A DNA stretch of 64,000 nt from Phytophthora colocasiae (GCA_018806915.1 JAGKQI010000098.1:620001-684000); one strand, 5' to 3'; positions 20,747 through 30,810 are shown, numbered from the stretch's first letter. A program made the numbers and translations. The notes: generated from the sequence alone by a model not told the origin.

Positions 20747-23459
20747 AAGACAAGCCTCAAGCGACGACTTCCCACGACTCATCGGTGCCGAGAACTTCGA
20801 CGTGTGGAAGGCTCGCGTGTGCGCAGCACTCGATGGCAAGCACCTGCTCGGCTACGTGAAGCAGCTCGACTACGATGGTGTGTCAGACGAAGAGAGTGAA
20901 GACAGCACTAACGACATGTCCGACGACGACGACCCTCCTGCCAAGGCCACCAAGGATGCTGAAGTCGACTCTGACGCTGTGGACTACGAGGAGAGCGATG
21001 ACGAGCTAAAGCCGCCCTCGGACTCTGATGATGACTCGGGAGCCAGCTCAGATGGGTCCATCAAGCGCAAGGATCTTCCAGCCGTCCGACCGTTCAACTC
21101 GCGTGAAGCTCGTCGAGCACGTAAGCACCTGAAGAAAGAGAAGCCTCAGCCTCTTACCCAGCGTGAGCGCCGTCGCCAAGAAGCCAAGACCAAAGCCTTC
21201 TTGATGAAGACGATGGACAACATGCACGTGCGGCTGGTCAAGAATCTCACGACTTCGTACGAGATTTTCAACTTCATCTGCCAGAAGTACGAGGGAGCAG
21301 CCTTTCACGGTGATCCGTACTTCATCCAACACTACTTGATGGAGATCAAGTATGAGGAAGGATCCGACTTGACTGAATTCTTTCTCAAACTTGAGAACGC
21401 GATGAAAGCCGCGTCAGAAGCCACCGAGTCGGTGATGACCGAGGGACAGAAGTCTATCTACCTGTTCCATTCGATGCCCAAGTCATGGAAGGATGATCTC
21501 CGCATTTGGAAGGGCCAACGGAAGTATATCCCGTATGAAGATCTCAAGCAGAGTATCGAAGGCAAGGTTCGCGACCTCCAAGCTCAGGAGCGCTACACCT
21601 TGGCCAAGGGTACCCCTGAGACTCCTGCAACCAAGGGTGAGCGAGCTCTTGTGGCAACTGGGCCTTCTGCATCGCATGCTCCAGAGCGCGACAATGCCAA
21701 TATCTGCTCGTACTGTGATCGCCCACGCCACAACATTCGTCAGTGCCGCGGTCTACAAAAGGACTTGCGTGATGGACGAGTGAAAGCTGGAACGGTACTC
21801 CCTGCTAATTTCGCTTTCAAGGGTAACTCGAAGCGCGATCATCCGTATCGGAACTCGAACAACGGGCGCAGCTACAAGGGAAATAACAACCGAGACTTCA
21901 AGGGCAACAACGGTGGCAACAACAAGAAACACGGGAACGGTGGCAAACAACGTGGCCAAGAGCGCTACAAGGACCGCCCTCTCGAGTCAGACAATGACGA
22001 CGACGATGACAACGACAATGAATCTGGCAACCGGAAGGTGTCTCGCCAAGGACGTCGTGATACCGGTCTCATTGCTGTCGCCACCACAGTCAATCCTCAG
22101 TTTAGCCTTACCGCTCAAGCCAAGGTTGAACCTGACCCCACCTGGACGATCGACTCTGGCTGCACACGCCATGTGTCCCATGAATCCCAGTGGTTTACTG
22201 ACATCACCACTAGTGGTGGATCGATCACGGTTGGCGGAAACAACAAGATCCCCATTGAAGGCATTGGACGGGTCGAGCTACAAGTCTCTGACTCCAAGGG
22301 CAACATGCAGAAGCTTATCCTCCATGGTGTCTTGTACGCTCCCCAGCTCCAATTCAGCCTGCTGTCTATTCCAGCAGCGGTGAAGCATGATTTTCGCTTA
22401 AGCTTTGACCGCAAACAGTGTGCTATGCAAACCGACCAGCGCTTCAAGATCAAGGCACTCATGGCTAACAACACGGACCTGTATCAGTTCCAAGCCAAGC
22501 CAGCGGCACCACCAGCGGCCCTTATTGCCTCAGGTAAGCAACGTTCCTTTCTGCTCTTACATAAACGCCTTGGACATCCTAACGTTCGTGTCTTGAATGA
22601 CCTATCTAGGAGCCAAGCCATAGATGGACTCGACGAATCTGTACCTCTAGGTTCTAAGTCAGATTTCTTCTGTGTTGCATGCACGTTAGCGAAGTCACAC
22701 CGCTCCCCCTTTTACTCTAATAGAGTTGTTAAACGTGCCACATCACCTTTGTCGAAAATCCATTCAGATATCTGTGGTCCACTACCTGTGCCTAGTCTTA
22801 CTGGTTGCCGTTACTTCTTGATCTTCATCGATGACTTTTCTCGATTCATGTTCACTTATGCAATTAAGAACCGTAGCGAGTTGTACGACTGCTACGAAGA
22901 CTTCAGGAAGAAAGCCCTGAACATCTTTAGACAAGATATCTCTGTCATTGAGTACACGTTCAGTCCTGAAGACGATAAGTCTCACGAAAATTTCGAGATT
23001 CAACGTCTCCAAGCAGACAATGCGAAAGAGTACGAGAAGCTGGGTCGAATCATCTTTAAAAAGTATGGGACTCATGCACAATTCACCAACGCGTATACTC
23101 CTCAGCAGAATGGAGTTGCTGAACGCCGCATGCGTACTATCATGGAGCGTGTCCGAGCCCTTCTACTTGACGGCAAACTCTCCAAGAGATTGTGGGCCGA
23201 GTGTGTCTGTCACGTGACAACTCTCATCAACATGACGCCTAGCTCTAAGACGGACGGTCGAACCCCGTACGAACTTTGGTACAACCGAATCCCCTCGATG
23301 CAATACATCAAAGTCTTTGGATGTAGTGGATATGTCCACATCACGGAGCAATACCGAGACAAACTCGACGCTAGAGCCCGTTTGTGCATGTATCTCGGCG
23401 TACCTGACCACAAGAAAGGATATCGTCTCATGGACATTAACACATGCCATTGTATATAG
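20739..23459 (+). CDS. Copia A gag, protease and integrase
   Basis: 906-aa ORF starting MSPRQASSDDFPRLIGAENF. A gag domain with an Asp/Glu-rich insertion is followed by a CCHC knuckle (CSYCDRPRHNIRQCRG), a protease (TWTIDSGCTRHVS), the pre-integrase HHCC (HKRLGHPNVRVL and FFCVACTLAKSHR) and an integrase core: Asp in IHSDICGPL, Asp in LQADNAKEY, Glu in PQQNGVAERRMRT. The ORF stops at 23459 after INTCHCI, where homologous elements would continue HAIVYSRDVVF. That continuation is present in the +1 frame from about 23447, so one indel separates this ORF from RT. Because the LTRs are identical, the indel is very recent, programmed, or a sequencing error. Confidence 0.9.
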   Translation: MSPRQASSDDFPRLIGAENFDVWKARVCAALDGKHLLGYVKQLDYDGVSDEESEDSTNDMSDDDDPPAKATKDAEVDSDAVDYEESDDELKPPSDSDDDSGASSDGSIKRKDLPAVRPFNSREARRARKHLKKEKPQPLTQRERRRQEAKTKAFLMKTMDNMHVRLVKNLTTSYEIFNFICQKYEGAAFHGDPYFIQHYLMEIKYEEGSDLTEFFLKLENAMKAASEATESVMTEGQKSIYLFHSMPKSWKDDLRIWKGQRKYIPYEDLKQSIEGKVRDLQAQERYTLAKGTPETPATKGERALVATGPSASHAPERDNANICSYCDRPRHNIRQCRGLQKDLRDGRVKAGTVLPANFAFKGNSKRDHPYRNSNNGRSYKGNNNRDFKGNNGGNNKKHGNGGKQRGQERYKDRPLESDNDDDDDNDNESGNRKVSRQGRRDTGLIAVATTVNPQFSLTAQAKVEPDPTWTIDSGCTRHVSHESQWFTDITTSGGSITVGGNNKIPIEGIGRVELQVSDSKGNMQKLILHGVLYAPQLQFSLLSIPAAVKHDFRLSFDRKQCAMQTDQRFKIKALMANNTDLYQFQAKPAAPPAALIASGKQRSFLLLHKRLGHPNVRVLNDLSRSQAIDGLDESVPLGSKSDFFCVACTLAKSHRSPFYSNRVVKRATSPLSKIHSDICGPLPVPSLTGCRYFLIFIDDFSRFMFTYAIKNRSELYDCYEDFRKKALNIFRQDISVIEYTFSPEDDKSHENFEIQRLQADNAKEYEKLGRIIFKKYGTHAQFTNAYTPQQNGVAERRMRTIMERVRALLLDGKLSKRLWAECVCHVTTLINMTPSSKTDGRTPYELWYNRIPSMQYIKVFGCSGYVHITEQYRDKLDARARLCMYLGVPDHKKGYRLMDINTCHCI

Positions 23460-25557
23460 TCGTGATGTAGTTTTTAAAGAGGACGAATTTCCCCCTCTCA
23501 ATGGCCTGACGTCTACACCAGAGCCCACACAACCCACCAACAGGCAGCAACCTGCTGAACCTGTACCTGTACCTGCGTCACCTGCACCTGCTGTTCTGCC
23601 ATCACAAGAGCATGAAACTGAGCCTGAATCAGAACCAGTGACGACACCATTACCCACTTCAGGTACTGCAACGGGAACCGTACCAGGTACAGCCAACAAA
23701 CGGGTACTACCCTCTTTGAGGGAGGCTATTGATCGAACAGCCATTCATTACTCATTTCGGACGGAGACGGACTCTGATCCTCCGCACACTACAGCTCCTA
23801 AGCGACCCCGCCTCACTGCGGAAGCCACTAACGCGCGACTCAACACTGAGGAAGCCTGTGACGTAACCCTCAACTCTGAGGAAGACATCCACGAACAGGA
23901 GCAACGTCAGCATTTACTGTACACATTACTAGCTATTCGGTATGTGTCAGAGCCCACTACGTATCGGGAAGCAATGAAGTCTTCCCACGCTAACCAGTGG
24001 CATTCAGCAGCTAAATCGGAATACAAGTCCCTCATGGACAATAACACTTGGGTGTTGGTAAACCCTCCTAAAAGGAGGAAGATCTTGAGTAGCCGATGGG
24101 TCTTCGTAGTGAAGTATACCGGCACTGGCGAAATTGACCGCTTTAAGGCGCGTCTGGTGATCAAAGGGTTCCTACAGGAATTTGGCATCGACTACAATGA
24201 GATTTTCTCCCCTGTCATCAGGATGGAGGTACTCAGACTACTGCTTACTATTGCAGCTCTTCTCGACCTTGAAGTCCACCAAATGGATGTCAAAACAGCA
24301 TTCCTTAATGGCTATTTGGAAGAAGAGATCTACATGGCTCAACCGGAAGGTTTCAAAATCCCGGGCAAGGAGCATCTAGTGTGCAAACTTCTTAAGAGCT
24401 TATACGGGTTAAAGCAAGCACCCCGTGCCTGGTACCAAACCTTGTCTACCTTTCTAGAGAGCCTTGGATTTCTGAAACTCACTAAAGATCGATGTGTCTT
24501 TCGACGCACTGTTGACAACGTCACTTGTTATATTGCAGTGTACGTTGACGACTTACTGATCATTGCGCCTACACCAGCACTCGTCAGTGAGCTGAAATCA
24601 GCCCTGAAAAAACGATTCTCCATGTCAGATTTAGGGGAGGTGAAGTACTTACTCGGCTGGTCTATTCAACGTGACCGAAAGAACCGAACGATGTTTATCC
24701 ACCAACACAAGTACGCTACGAAGGTCATTGACCGCTTCAGCGACTACATTCCGTACCCTATAGCAACACCAGCAGAACGGAACGTCAAACTCTCCGTAAG
24801 CAGCCAGCCTAGCAGTGAACAAGAGAAAGATGCGATGAAATCAATTCCGTATCGCCAAGCAGTAGGCAGTGTCATGTATCTAATGGTTGGGACACGACCC
24901 GACATGGCATTCTACATGCGTGAGGTCAGTCAATTCCTAGCCAATCCAGGCATGGAACACTGGAAAGCAGTCATTCGTGGGCTAAAGTATTTGTCAGGAA
25001 CGAAAGAATACGGTCTCCTTCTGGGAGGCTCGTCCGACGTTACCTCGGAGAACCTAGCCGACAAGCTACTTGCCTACAGTGACTCTGACTATGCTAACTG
25101 CCCCGACACGAGACGCTCCGTCGGTGGATATGTGACTATGCTCGCAAGCAGTCCAATCTCATGGCTCTCCCGGAAGCACCACACTGTGGTTCTCTCAACT
25201 ACAGAGGCAGAATATATCGCCCTGTGTCACTGCATGCAAGAGATGATTTTCCTCAAACTTCTCCTCAAAGAACTTGGCTTTGCTACAACGCAGGCTAACA
25301 TCATTTATGAGGACAACCAAAGCTGCATCAAAATCTGCTACAACCCCGAACTTCACGGACGATCAAAACATATACACGTACGATATTGTTTCGTACAAGA
25401 AAAGGTAGAGAGGCATGAATTCAACGTCACCTACTGCAATACGAAAGAGATGATAGCTGACATCTTCACTAAAGCTTTAGACAAGCACCAGTTCAGAGAA
25501 CTAAGGGCCAAGCTCAGGGTAGAATCCCTGAAAGCCGAATCCGGCCACTCAGCATAG
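23317..25557 (+). CDS. Copia A reverse transcriptase and RNase H
   Basis: Second pol ORF, +1 relative to gag-integrase; meaningful coding starts near 23447 (THAIVYSRDVVF). A Pro/Thr/Glu-rich linker precedes the RT: HQMDVKTAFLNGYLEEEIYM, SLYGLKQAPRAWY and the catalytic YVDDLLI. The RNase H domain follows: DSDYANCPDTRRSVGGY, STTEAEYIAL, EDNQSCIKI and the terminal DIFTKALDKHQF. All catalytic acids are present. The gene ends 236 bp before the stop of the convergent accessory ORF. Confidence 0.9.
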   Translation: MDVVDMSTSRSNTETNSTLEPVCACISAYLTTRKDIVSWTLTHAIVYSRDVVFKEDEFPPLNGLTSTPEPTQPTNRQQPAEPVPVPASPAPAVLPSQEHETEPESEPVTTPLPTSGTATGTVPGTANKRVLPSLREAIDRTAIHYSFRTETDSDPPHTTAPKRPRLTAEATNARLNTEEACDVTLNSEEDIHEQEQRQHLLYTLLAIRYVSEPTTYREAMKSSHANQWHSAAKSEYKSLMDNNTWVLVNPPKRRKILSSRWVFVVKYTGTGEIDRFKARLVIKGFLQEFGIDYNEIFSPVIRMEVLRLLLTIAALLDLEVHQMDVKTAFLNGYLEEEIYMAQPEGFKIPGKEHLVCKLLKSLYGLKQAPRAWYQTLSTFLESLGFLKLTKDRCVFRRTVDNVTCYIAVYVDDLLIIAPTPALVSELKSALKKRFSMSDLGEVKYLLGWSIQRDRKNRTMFIHQHKYATKVIDRFSDYIPYPIATPAERNVKLSVSSQPSSEQEKDAMKSIPYRQAVGSVMYLMVGTRPDMAFYMREVSQFLANPGMEHWKAVIRGLKYLSGTKEYGLLLGGSSDVTSENLADKLLAYSDSDYANCPDTRRSVGGYVTMLASSPISWLSRKHHTVVLSTTEAEYIALCHCMQEMIFLKLLLKELGFATTQANIIYEDNQSCIKICYNPELHGRSKHIHVRYCFVQEKVERHEFNVTYCNTKEMIADIFTKALDKHQFRELRAKLRVESLKAESGHSA

Positions 25558-25792
25558 ATGATACAACTGCATGAAGCGTGCCTATCTCCGGCGTCCTTTT
25601 AGATTTTTTTCCCACTGGGTTTTATCTTTTTGTTCGCTTAAGGTTTTCCCTCGTTGAGGTTTCCCTGGTCAAGTACCGAATTATCTAGGCACATGAGTTT
25701 ATATACAACAAACCATGCACAAGAGACAAATTTGCTGGGAAGGTCCATTATCGGTTAGGCAAACCCGCGAAAATCCTACCGACTCCTATCAT

Positions 25793-27398
25793 CTACTTAA
25801 AGATAATGAACGGACGAATGAATGCATAGAAGTTGATCCACCCCTTTGCGGACGTGATCGGCTTACCTTTTTCGTTCTTCTTGTCGTAGATGAGGCGTTT
25901 TCTCCCTTGGACAGAAAGCACTGCAGCATGGCCAATGTGACTGTGATTGTAGGCAGCAACGATGTAGACTCCATCCTTGAGCGGTTCCTCCATCATTACG
26001 CGAGCACCACGGCGACCTGGCTTCATGTAGTTGTTCTTGACAAAGGCGTTGTAGTTGATATCTCGACCTGCCTCTCGTAGCCGAATCATGAAGTCTCGCA
26101 CGTCAATCCACGTGGCCCCCGCTCGAAGATCTTGCTTGTAGAGAACGAGCCTGTCGTCGATAAACTGCTCGATGTCCTGCTCCGTGACGAGGTCCGGGCG
26201 GCCCAACAGCTTCGCTGCACGCTTCAACGCTTGGAAAACGCACAAATTGTCTTCATCTGCTCCAATCAGCCAGTAACCTTCCTCATCTTCCTTCCAGAAT
26301 GTCTCGAACAGCGGAACCGACGAAGCCTTCCAGCGATCAACAAGTGCCATCTCTGTCTCGAAGTCATCTTCTTCTAACTTGGACCGCGGTTCCCATGAGC
26401 GCATGTACAGCCTCTTGCAAGATCGGTCGTGGTGTACCCAAAGCACCTGGTACTCTACCCCCATAGGTGTCTCGCGGCGATCATTAATGAAGGCGACTTG
26501 CCAAGCCTCCACGGTGGTGGCGTACTTATCACCGACGATAACATCCTCACCCGTGTAATACTCCCCAGAAATCGGGTAGTACATTTTCTCGGGAACGGTA
26601 GACGGCTGGTCGGGCACAGTAGAATTCACTCTGTTGACGATGTTAAAATTTCCGTCATCTACGGTACTGTTTCTGTCACTCACAGTACTCAAGTGGCCAG
26701 CTGTGTCACACACGGTACTCGTTGCGTCACTCACGGTACCCACTTGACCACCCACGGTACTCGTTCCGTCAGTCACGGTACTTATTTGGCCAGTTGCATC
26801 CTCCACGGTACTCGTTCCGTCGTCCACGGTACTCGCTTGGTCAGTTACGTCGTCCACGGTACTCGTTTGGCTAGTTACGTCGTCCACGGTACTCGTTTGG
26901 CCAGTTACGTCGTCCACGGTACTCTCTTGGCCAGTTGCGTCGCCCTCGGTACTCGATTCGTCCACTATCTCGGTCCAGATGTCTCCGGGTCTACCGCACT
27001 TGCAATTGGGACACAGGGAGTACTTGATGGCGTTGGTCACCGTACAATATATACAAATCCATTCCTGGTTCGTTGTAATGTCGGCTGCAGACTGCTCAGG
27101 GGCCGTTTTGGGGTTGATTTAGGTCATGGTCAGACATGGCTACATTTTGAACGACCTCTGTGGCGAGCTTCGTGGCCTCCAGGATTTCCTCAGGTGGCTG
27201 GCTAGCCTCCAGCAGTTCCTCAGGTGGCTTACTAGACTCCAAGGCAGCAGCAGCGGCTGTATTAACAGTCCTTGGTATGGCTTGTGTGCTGGCTGCACGT
27301 GTAGCGGCACGCGCCCTCTTGCGAGCTCGAAGCTCGGCTGCAGACGCATTTCTCTTCCCCCTCTTGCGTAAGGCCCTACCTGCCGGCTTAGTACGCAT
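25793..27398 (-). CDS. Copia A antisense accessory ORF (RanBP2 finger, chromodomain-like, Cys-protease-like)
   Basis: On the strand opposite to pol, between pol and the 3' LTR. The upstream ORF (27398-27096) is Arg/Lys/Ala-rich (RKRARAATRAAS). One frame change near 27100 (indel or intron) leads into a long ORF ending at 25793. That ORF opens with a RanBP2-type zinc finger, EWICIYCTVTNAIKYSLCPN (27064 onward; W-x-C-x2-C-x3-N-x6-C-x2-C complete), then STVDDVTG repeats. A chromodomain-like segment follows (EYQVLWVHHDR and MRSWEPRSKL). The C-terminal region has GADEDNLCVFQALKRAA and AAYNHSHIGHAAVLSV, spaced like Cys and His of an OTU-type peptidase; this last call is tentative. The same protein, decayed, lies in copia B. 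Function unknown; a chromatin-targeting or deubiquitinase-like role is speculation. Confidence 0.72.
26620..26960 (-). repeat. Coding minisatellite in the copia A accessory ORF
   Basis: Repeated words of about 30-39 bp built on CACGGTACTCGTTTGG on the plus strand encode (S)TVDDVTGQ-type units on the minus strand. Around ten degenerate units are seen. The repeat lies between the zinc finger and the chromodomain-like segment and looks like a flexible linker. Confidence 0.8.
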
Positions 27399-27580
27399 AG
27401 TGTTGTCAGAATTCCTACCGGGGCGTGTCCTTGCGGTGTCTAACTTCCCTTAACGGGCAAAGTATCGACAGCAGCCGCTGGGCTTCCTCCGGCGGCGTTT
27501 CCAGACTGAGGAATTTTTTATTTTTAAAATTCCGACCTTTGATAGTTGCTATAACTGGCTGTATGAAATAGTATGTTATG

Positions 27581-27592
27581 AGGCAGGGAGGC
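27581..27592 (+). other. Copia A polypurine tract
   Basis: AGGCAGGGAGGC immediately before the 3' LTR (TGTTGAAG). The equivalent GATGCAGGGAGGC precedes the copia B LTR on the minus strand. Confidence 0.75.
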
Positions 27593-27839
27593 TGTTGAAG
27601 TAACCTCTCAACATACTGTTTACCTACCTTTGACATATGATAACTGGCTCTCATAGAGCCCGCTAAAGCCACTATAATGCTGCTTCACTATACTTATAGT
27701 GAACACCAGTTCACAATGACTGGTAAGCAGCTAGTCAACTTCCTTAAGCATATAATCTAACTCACTTCGTCTTTTGACGGTAACTACACACTACTTCTTC
27801 TTCTCACCTTCTTCTTCACTACCTACGCTACTCGCCAGA
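27593..27839 (+). repeat. Copia A 3' LTR
   Basis: 247 bp, TGTTGAAG...CGCCAGA, intact. Identical by eye to the joined halves of the 5' LTR. Followed by AGCTC (27840-27844), the target duplication. Confidence 0.92.
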
Positions 27840-27868
27840 AGCTCCACGGAATGTCCCGCTTACACAGG

Positions 27869-30472
27869 TCAACCTGTTACCTGGGTAATGATCACTGCAA
27901 ACCCAGTGTCGGATGCATCCGAGAAAACACACGTGAGGGCTGCATCGTCTGGAAGCGCTAAGGTGGCTGTAGTTGCTAGTAGGTTCTTGATGCCGTCGTA
28001 AACAGTCTTCTCTGTCTCGTTCAAGTCGATCGTAATGCCTGCTGCCACGCGCTTTGTGCGCTTGCTATTAGCGAGGGCAGTATCTAGTCGCTGCTGCAGT
28101 GCGTCTACAGCACGCGCGTAGTCCGGTATAGATTCGCGCATCCAATTCGCAGCACAAAGGAACTGCTGCAGTTCCCCAGCCGTCGTTGGATATGGCATTG
28201 ACCGTAAGACATCGATTCTCTCAGGGTCATGTGAAATTCCTTCACTGCTGATGATTCGGCCACACCATTTTACCGTTTGTTGGTAAAGACTGCTTTTTTT
28301 CGCACTCAATTTGAGCCCTGAGGCTGCCACTAGGTCGAAGAACTCCTCCAGTTTGGCTAGATAGGTCTGTATATCATCTGCAAATAAGAGGATGTCATCG
28401 ATCCAAATGACAATGAAACGGTACAAAAGCGAATCAAAGCATTTCTCCATCGTCTGCTGGAAGTGCACGGCAGCGTCACAGCATCCTTGTGGAACACGAC
28501 GAGGAGTGTAGATTTTAGCGTCCGTGATGTAGGACATTAGCTCCTGACTTAGCTCATCTAATGGCAATTGCCAGAAACCTTTGAGCAAGTCAAACAGCCC
28601 ATAGTGCTGTTTGCCTCGCGTATACTCAAGCAGAGACGCCATGTGTGGCATCATACTGATGAGGGCTTCAATTAGGTCGTTGACGAGACGATAGTCGCAA
28701 GTCTGCCTGTACTCATCGTCCGTCGTGTCATGCTTGCGCACCGGTAGTACGGGGCTTGCCCAACGGCTATTCGGGTTCTCAAACACCCAGCCGAGTCCAA
28801 CAAGCTTGGAGTTGAACTCATGCAGAAAACTGCACACGGCTGGTGGATAGCGCCGGGGCTTGCTCTTCACAGCACTAGCACCGTCCTTGAGGCGAATTTT
28901 TAAAGGAGGAACGTTCGCTGGAGGGTCATCGCCAAGGTTCAATCTCCAGATGTCGTGTTTGAACACGACGCCGCGGAGTTGAGACTCTAATTCGCGAGGG
29001 AACCCATGTTTGATCGCCGTGACTACCAATTTGTCGAGGGCTGACTTGAGCTCATCGCTAGTCGCTGGTATAGCAGGTCCAAACAGTTCGTCATCTGCAT
29101 CCTCAAATTCGCCCTCAAACTCTTCAGTACGCGCTGCTAGCTGTTCCAGCTGCCGGTCGATGTTAATTCCGAGGGTGTTTAGAACATCCTGCCCCAGAAT
29201 GAGATCTGGTTCATTGTTTTCCATCACTAGGCACTCGACAGGATCATGGATAGTCACTGGACCCGCTGCGGTATTTAGCATCAACTTTAATTGCACAGAA
29301 TCCGAGCAGGTGATTTTGTGCTCTCCAACGGCTTCGTTTACGACAGGGACCGCTAAAGTTGACACCACGACCGAACTATCAAGCTTCTTCAGCTCTTCGA
29401 CGTGATGCCTACTCAGAACGGTCCTATCGGCACCGGTATCTGCACAATAGGACACAGTCAACGCACCATTCAAAACAACAGTCTTGTCTTCGGCAGGCAT
29501 ACACTCACGCAGACGTTTGAGCCGCGCAGCTTGCTTTTTGCCTCCGTCGTTCCGTTGTGCACGCAGCTTTCGGCGAATGTCCGCCTTTTGCTCATCTGTT
29601 GCCTTCCCGCACTCGGAAAGCCAATGCATGCCCTCACAGTGGGGGCATGGTGATGGAGGAACCTTGGGTCGCTCTAAGGTAGCTTTCGTAGCGGGTTTTG
29701 GGACGGCCTTAGTAACTTCACTGACAACGCGCTGTTTCTTAGGCGCTGCAGGGTTAACCCCACGTCCAGGTTGACGCCCCGTATCGCCACCTCGGTCACG
29801 CTTAGACCTCTTCAGGCTTTGAAAAGCTTTCTCTTGATCTAGAGCCTTTTGTAGGATCAGATCATGGAGAACAACCTCGTCTTCCTTTGCTTTGCGCAAT
29901 TGGAAGCGGATTGTTCTCTCCACTTCATCGCGGAGCGCTTGAGGCTCCAAAGATGCGATCAAGATGCGGCACAACTGTTGTCGCCCATCTGAACCAGTGA
30001 AGAATTGGTGCCATCCATGTTCCTCAATGATGTCATGGCACTTCTTGAAGTACTGGATAACTCGTTCACTAACGTCAGTTTCTGACAAGTCCATGTGAAG
30101 TTGCTCCTGCATCTCCACATCGATGTCGGGGACGTCGTTGTTTTTCACGCTGGCAATGATTTTGTCAACTTCGGCCAAAATGTGGCTGTCAGTGACATCT
30201 TCAATGGACATTTTCCAGGGGAGCATGCACCACATGCGAAGAAGTCCTTGATCGAAAGTGCTTTTTACAGGCACAATCACATCGCCGGCGTTATCCTTGG
30301 CTCGGCTCCGTATAGTTTCTTCGTATTCACGACGATCACGACGCCACTTCACGAGTGCCGCATGCGAGGTGCTGGTTAGGCGAGGCGCGAGCGTCGGAGT
30401 GAAAATTGGGGTTGAAACGCGTTCATCATCGGCTTCTGGCGCGGATGTGTTGCTTGCTCGGGTCTTGGTCAT
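27869..30472 (-). CDS. Gypsy A gag, protease and reverse transcriptase
   Basis: 867-aa ORF starting MTKTRASNTSAPEADDE. Gag region, then a zinc-knuckle-like CPHCEGMHWLSEC, an aspartic protease (YCADTGADRTVLS and ILGQDVLNTLG) and an RT with KSKPRRYPPAVCSFLHEF, TCDYRLVNDLIEA, GLFDLLKGFWQLPL, VPQGCCDAAVHFQQTM and the catalytic box IWIDDILLF. The box reads W-I-D-D where Y-x-D-D is usual; both metal-binding Asp residues remain. The ORF ends at SDASDTGFAVIITQVTG, the start of RNase H, just before the copia insertion. The RNase H frame on the other side does not line up cleanly, so a stop or short deletion predates or accompanies the nest. Confidence 0.88.
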   Translation of the reverse strand: MTKTRASNTSAPEADDERVSTPIFTPTLAPRLTSTSHAALVKWRRDRREYEETIRSRAKDNAGDVIVPVKSTFDQGLLRMWCMLPWKMSIEDVTDSHILAEVDKIIASVKNNDVPDIDVEMQEQLHMDLSETDVSERVIQYFKKCHDIIEEHGWHQFFTGSDGRQQLCRILIASLEPQALRDEVERTIRFQLRKAKEDEVVLHDLILQKALDQEKAFQSLKRSKRDRGGDTGRQPGRGVNPAAPKKQRVVSEVTKAVPKPATKATLERPKVPPSPCPHCEGMHWLSECGKATDEQKADIRRKLRAQRNDGGKKQAARLKRLRECMPAEDKTVVLNGALTVSYCADTGADRTVLSRHHVEELKKLDSSVVVSTLAVPVVNEAVGEHKITCSDSVQLKLMLNTAAGPVTIHDPVECLVMENNEPDLILGQDVLNTLGINIDRQLEQLAARTEEFEGEFEDADDELFGPAIPATSDELKSALDKLVVTAIKHGFPRELESQLRGVVFKHDIWRLNLGDDPPANVPPLKIRLKDGASAVKSKPRRYPPAVCSFLHEFNSKLVGLGWVFENPNSRWASPVLPVRKHDTTDDEYRQTCDYRLVNDLIEALISMMPHMASLLEYTRGKQHYGLFDLLKGFWQLPLDELSQELMSYITDAKIYTPRRVPQGCCDAAVHFQQTMEKCFDSLLYRFIVIWIDDILLFADDIQTYLAKLEEFFDLVAASGLKLSAKKSSLYQQTVKWCGRIISSEGISHDPERIDVLRSMPYPTTAGELQQFLCAANWMRESIPDYARAVDALQQRLDTALANSKRTKRVAAGITIDLNETEKTVYDGIKNLLATTATLALPDDAALTCVFSDASDTGFAVIITQVTG

Positions 30473-30509
30473 GTTCGTGTCTCGGCGGTTAGACCGCTAA
30501 AGAATTCTT

Positions 30510-30810
30510 TGTGGTGTATCGCGGAAACGAAAAACACACAAGATGGGGGAGCTGGCGGAGCTCCCAGGAAGGTTGCCTTGGTGTATTGCAAGTAAATAGC
30601 AAAGTGACAGGAATACTCTACTTCCTACAGTATTCTACGAGTGCGCCCTTGGTCCATTTGGTTGGACACGACGCGTGTCAACACGAATGTCGTTATGCAA
30701 TCACCATTGTCGAAATGCTAATCGATGTCAACACTATTCGCGTTATCATCTTCCTGCAAGTGTAGCTGGTGCTGGCTGTATGGATGCATGCATGCCTTGG
30801 CTGCACTACA
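30510..30810 (-). repeat. Gypsy A 5' LTR
   Basis: 301 bp, twin of 15909-16209, followed by the ACGAG duplication at 30811-30815. In element orientation it precedes the gag ORF by about 37 bp. Confidence 0.9.

Larger units (their letters stand above)
18373..27839 (+). mobile_element. Copia A: Ty1/copia LTR retrotransposon nested in gypsy A
   Basis: Plus-strand element with 247-bp LTRs: 5' LTR 18373-18527 plus 20643-20734 (split by a piggyBac-like insertion) and 3' LTR 27593-27839. The two are identical by eye, and a 5-bp duplication, AGCTC, flanks the element. The order is LTR, primer-binding site (GGTTATGAGCCC at 20735), gag-protease-integrase ORF, RT-RNase H ORF, an accessory ORF on the opposite strand, PPT (AGGCAGGGAGGC at 27581), LTR. 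The accessory antisense gene is unusual and is shared with copia B at the right of the window. Confidence 0.92.
15909..30810 (-). mobile_element. Gypsy A: Ty3/gypsy LTR retrotransposon carrying a nested copia
   Basis: Full-length minus-strand element bounded by 301-bp LTRs (15909-16209 and 30510-30810; one difference seen by eye) and the 5-bp duplication ACGAG. In element order: 5' LTR, gag-protease-RT ORF (30472-27869), then RNase H-integrase-chromodomain ORF (18372-16523), polypurine tract, 3' LTR. Copia A occupies 18373-27839 between RT and RNase H. Without the nest, gypsy A is about 5.4 kb. The RT/RNase H junction also seems to carry stops or a small deletion on the RT side, so this copy was probably defective before copia A arrived. 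Confidence 0.92.

Noticed and set aside
26620..26960. Possible bacterial-type repeat array
   Set aside because: It is a coding minisatellite in frame with the copia accessory ORF.
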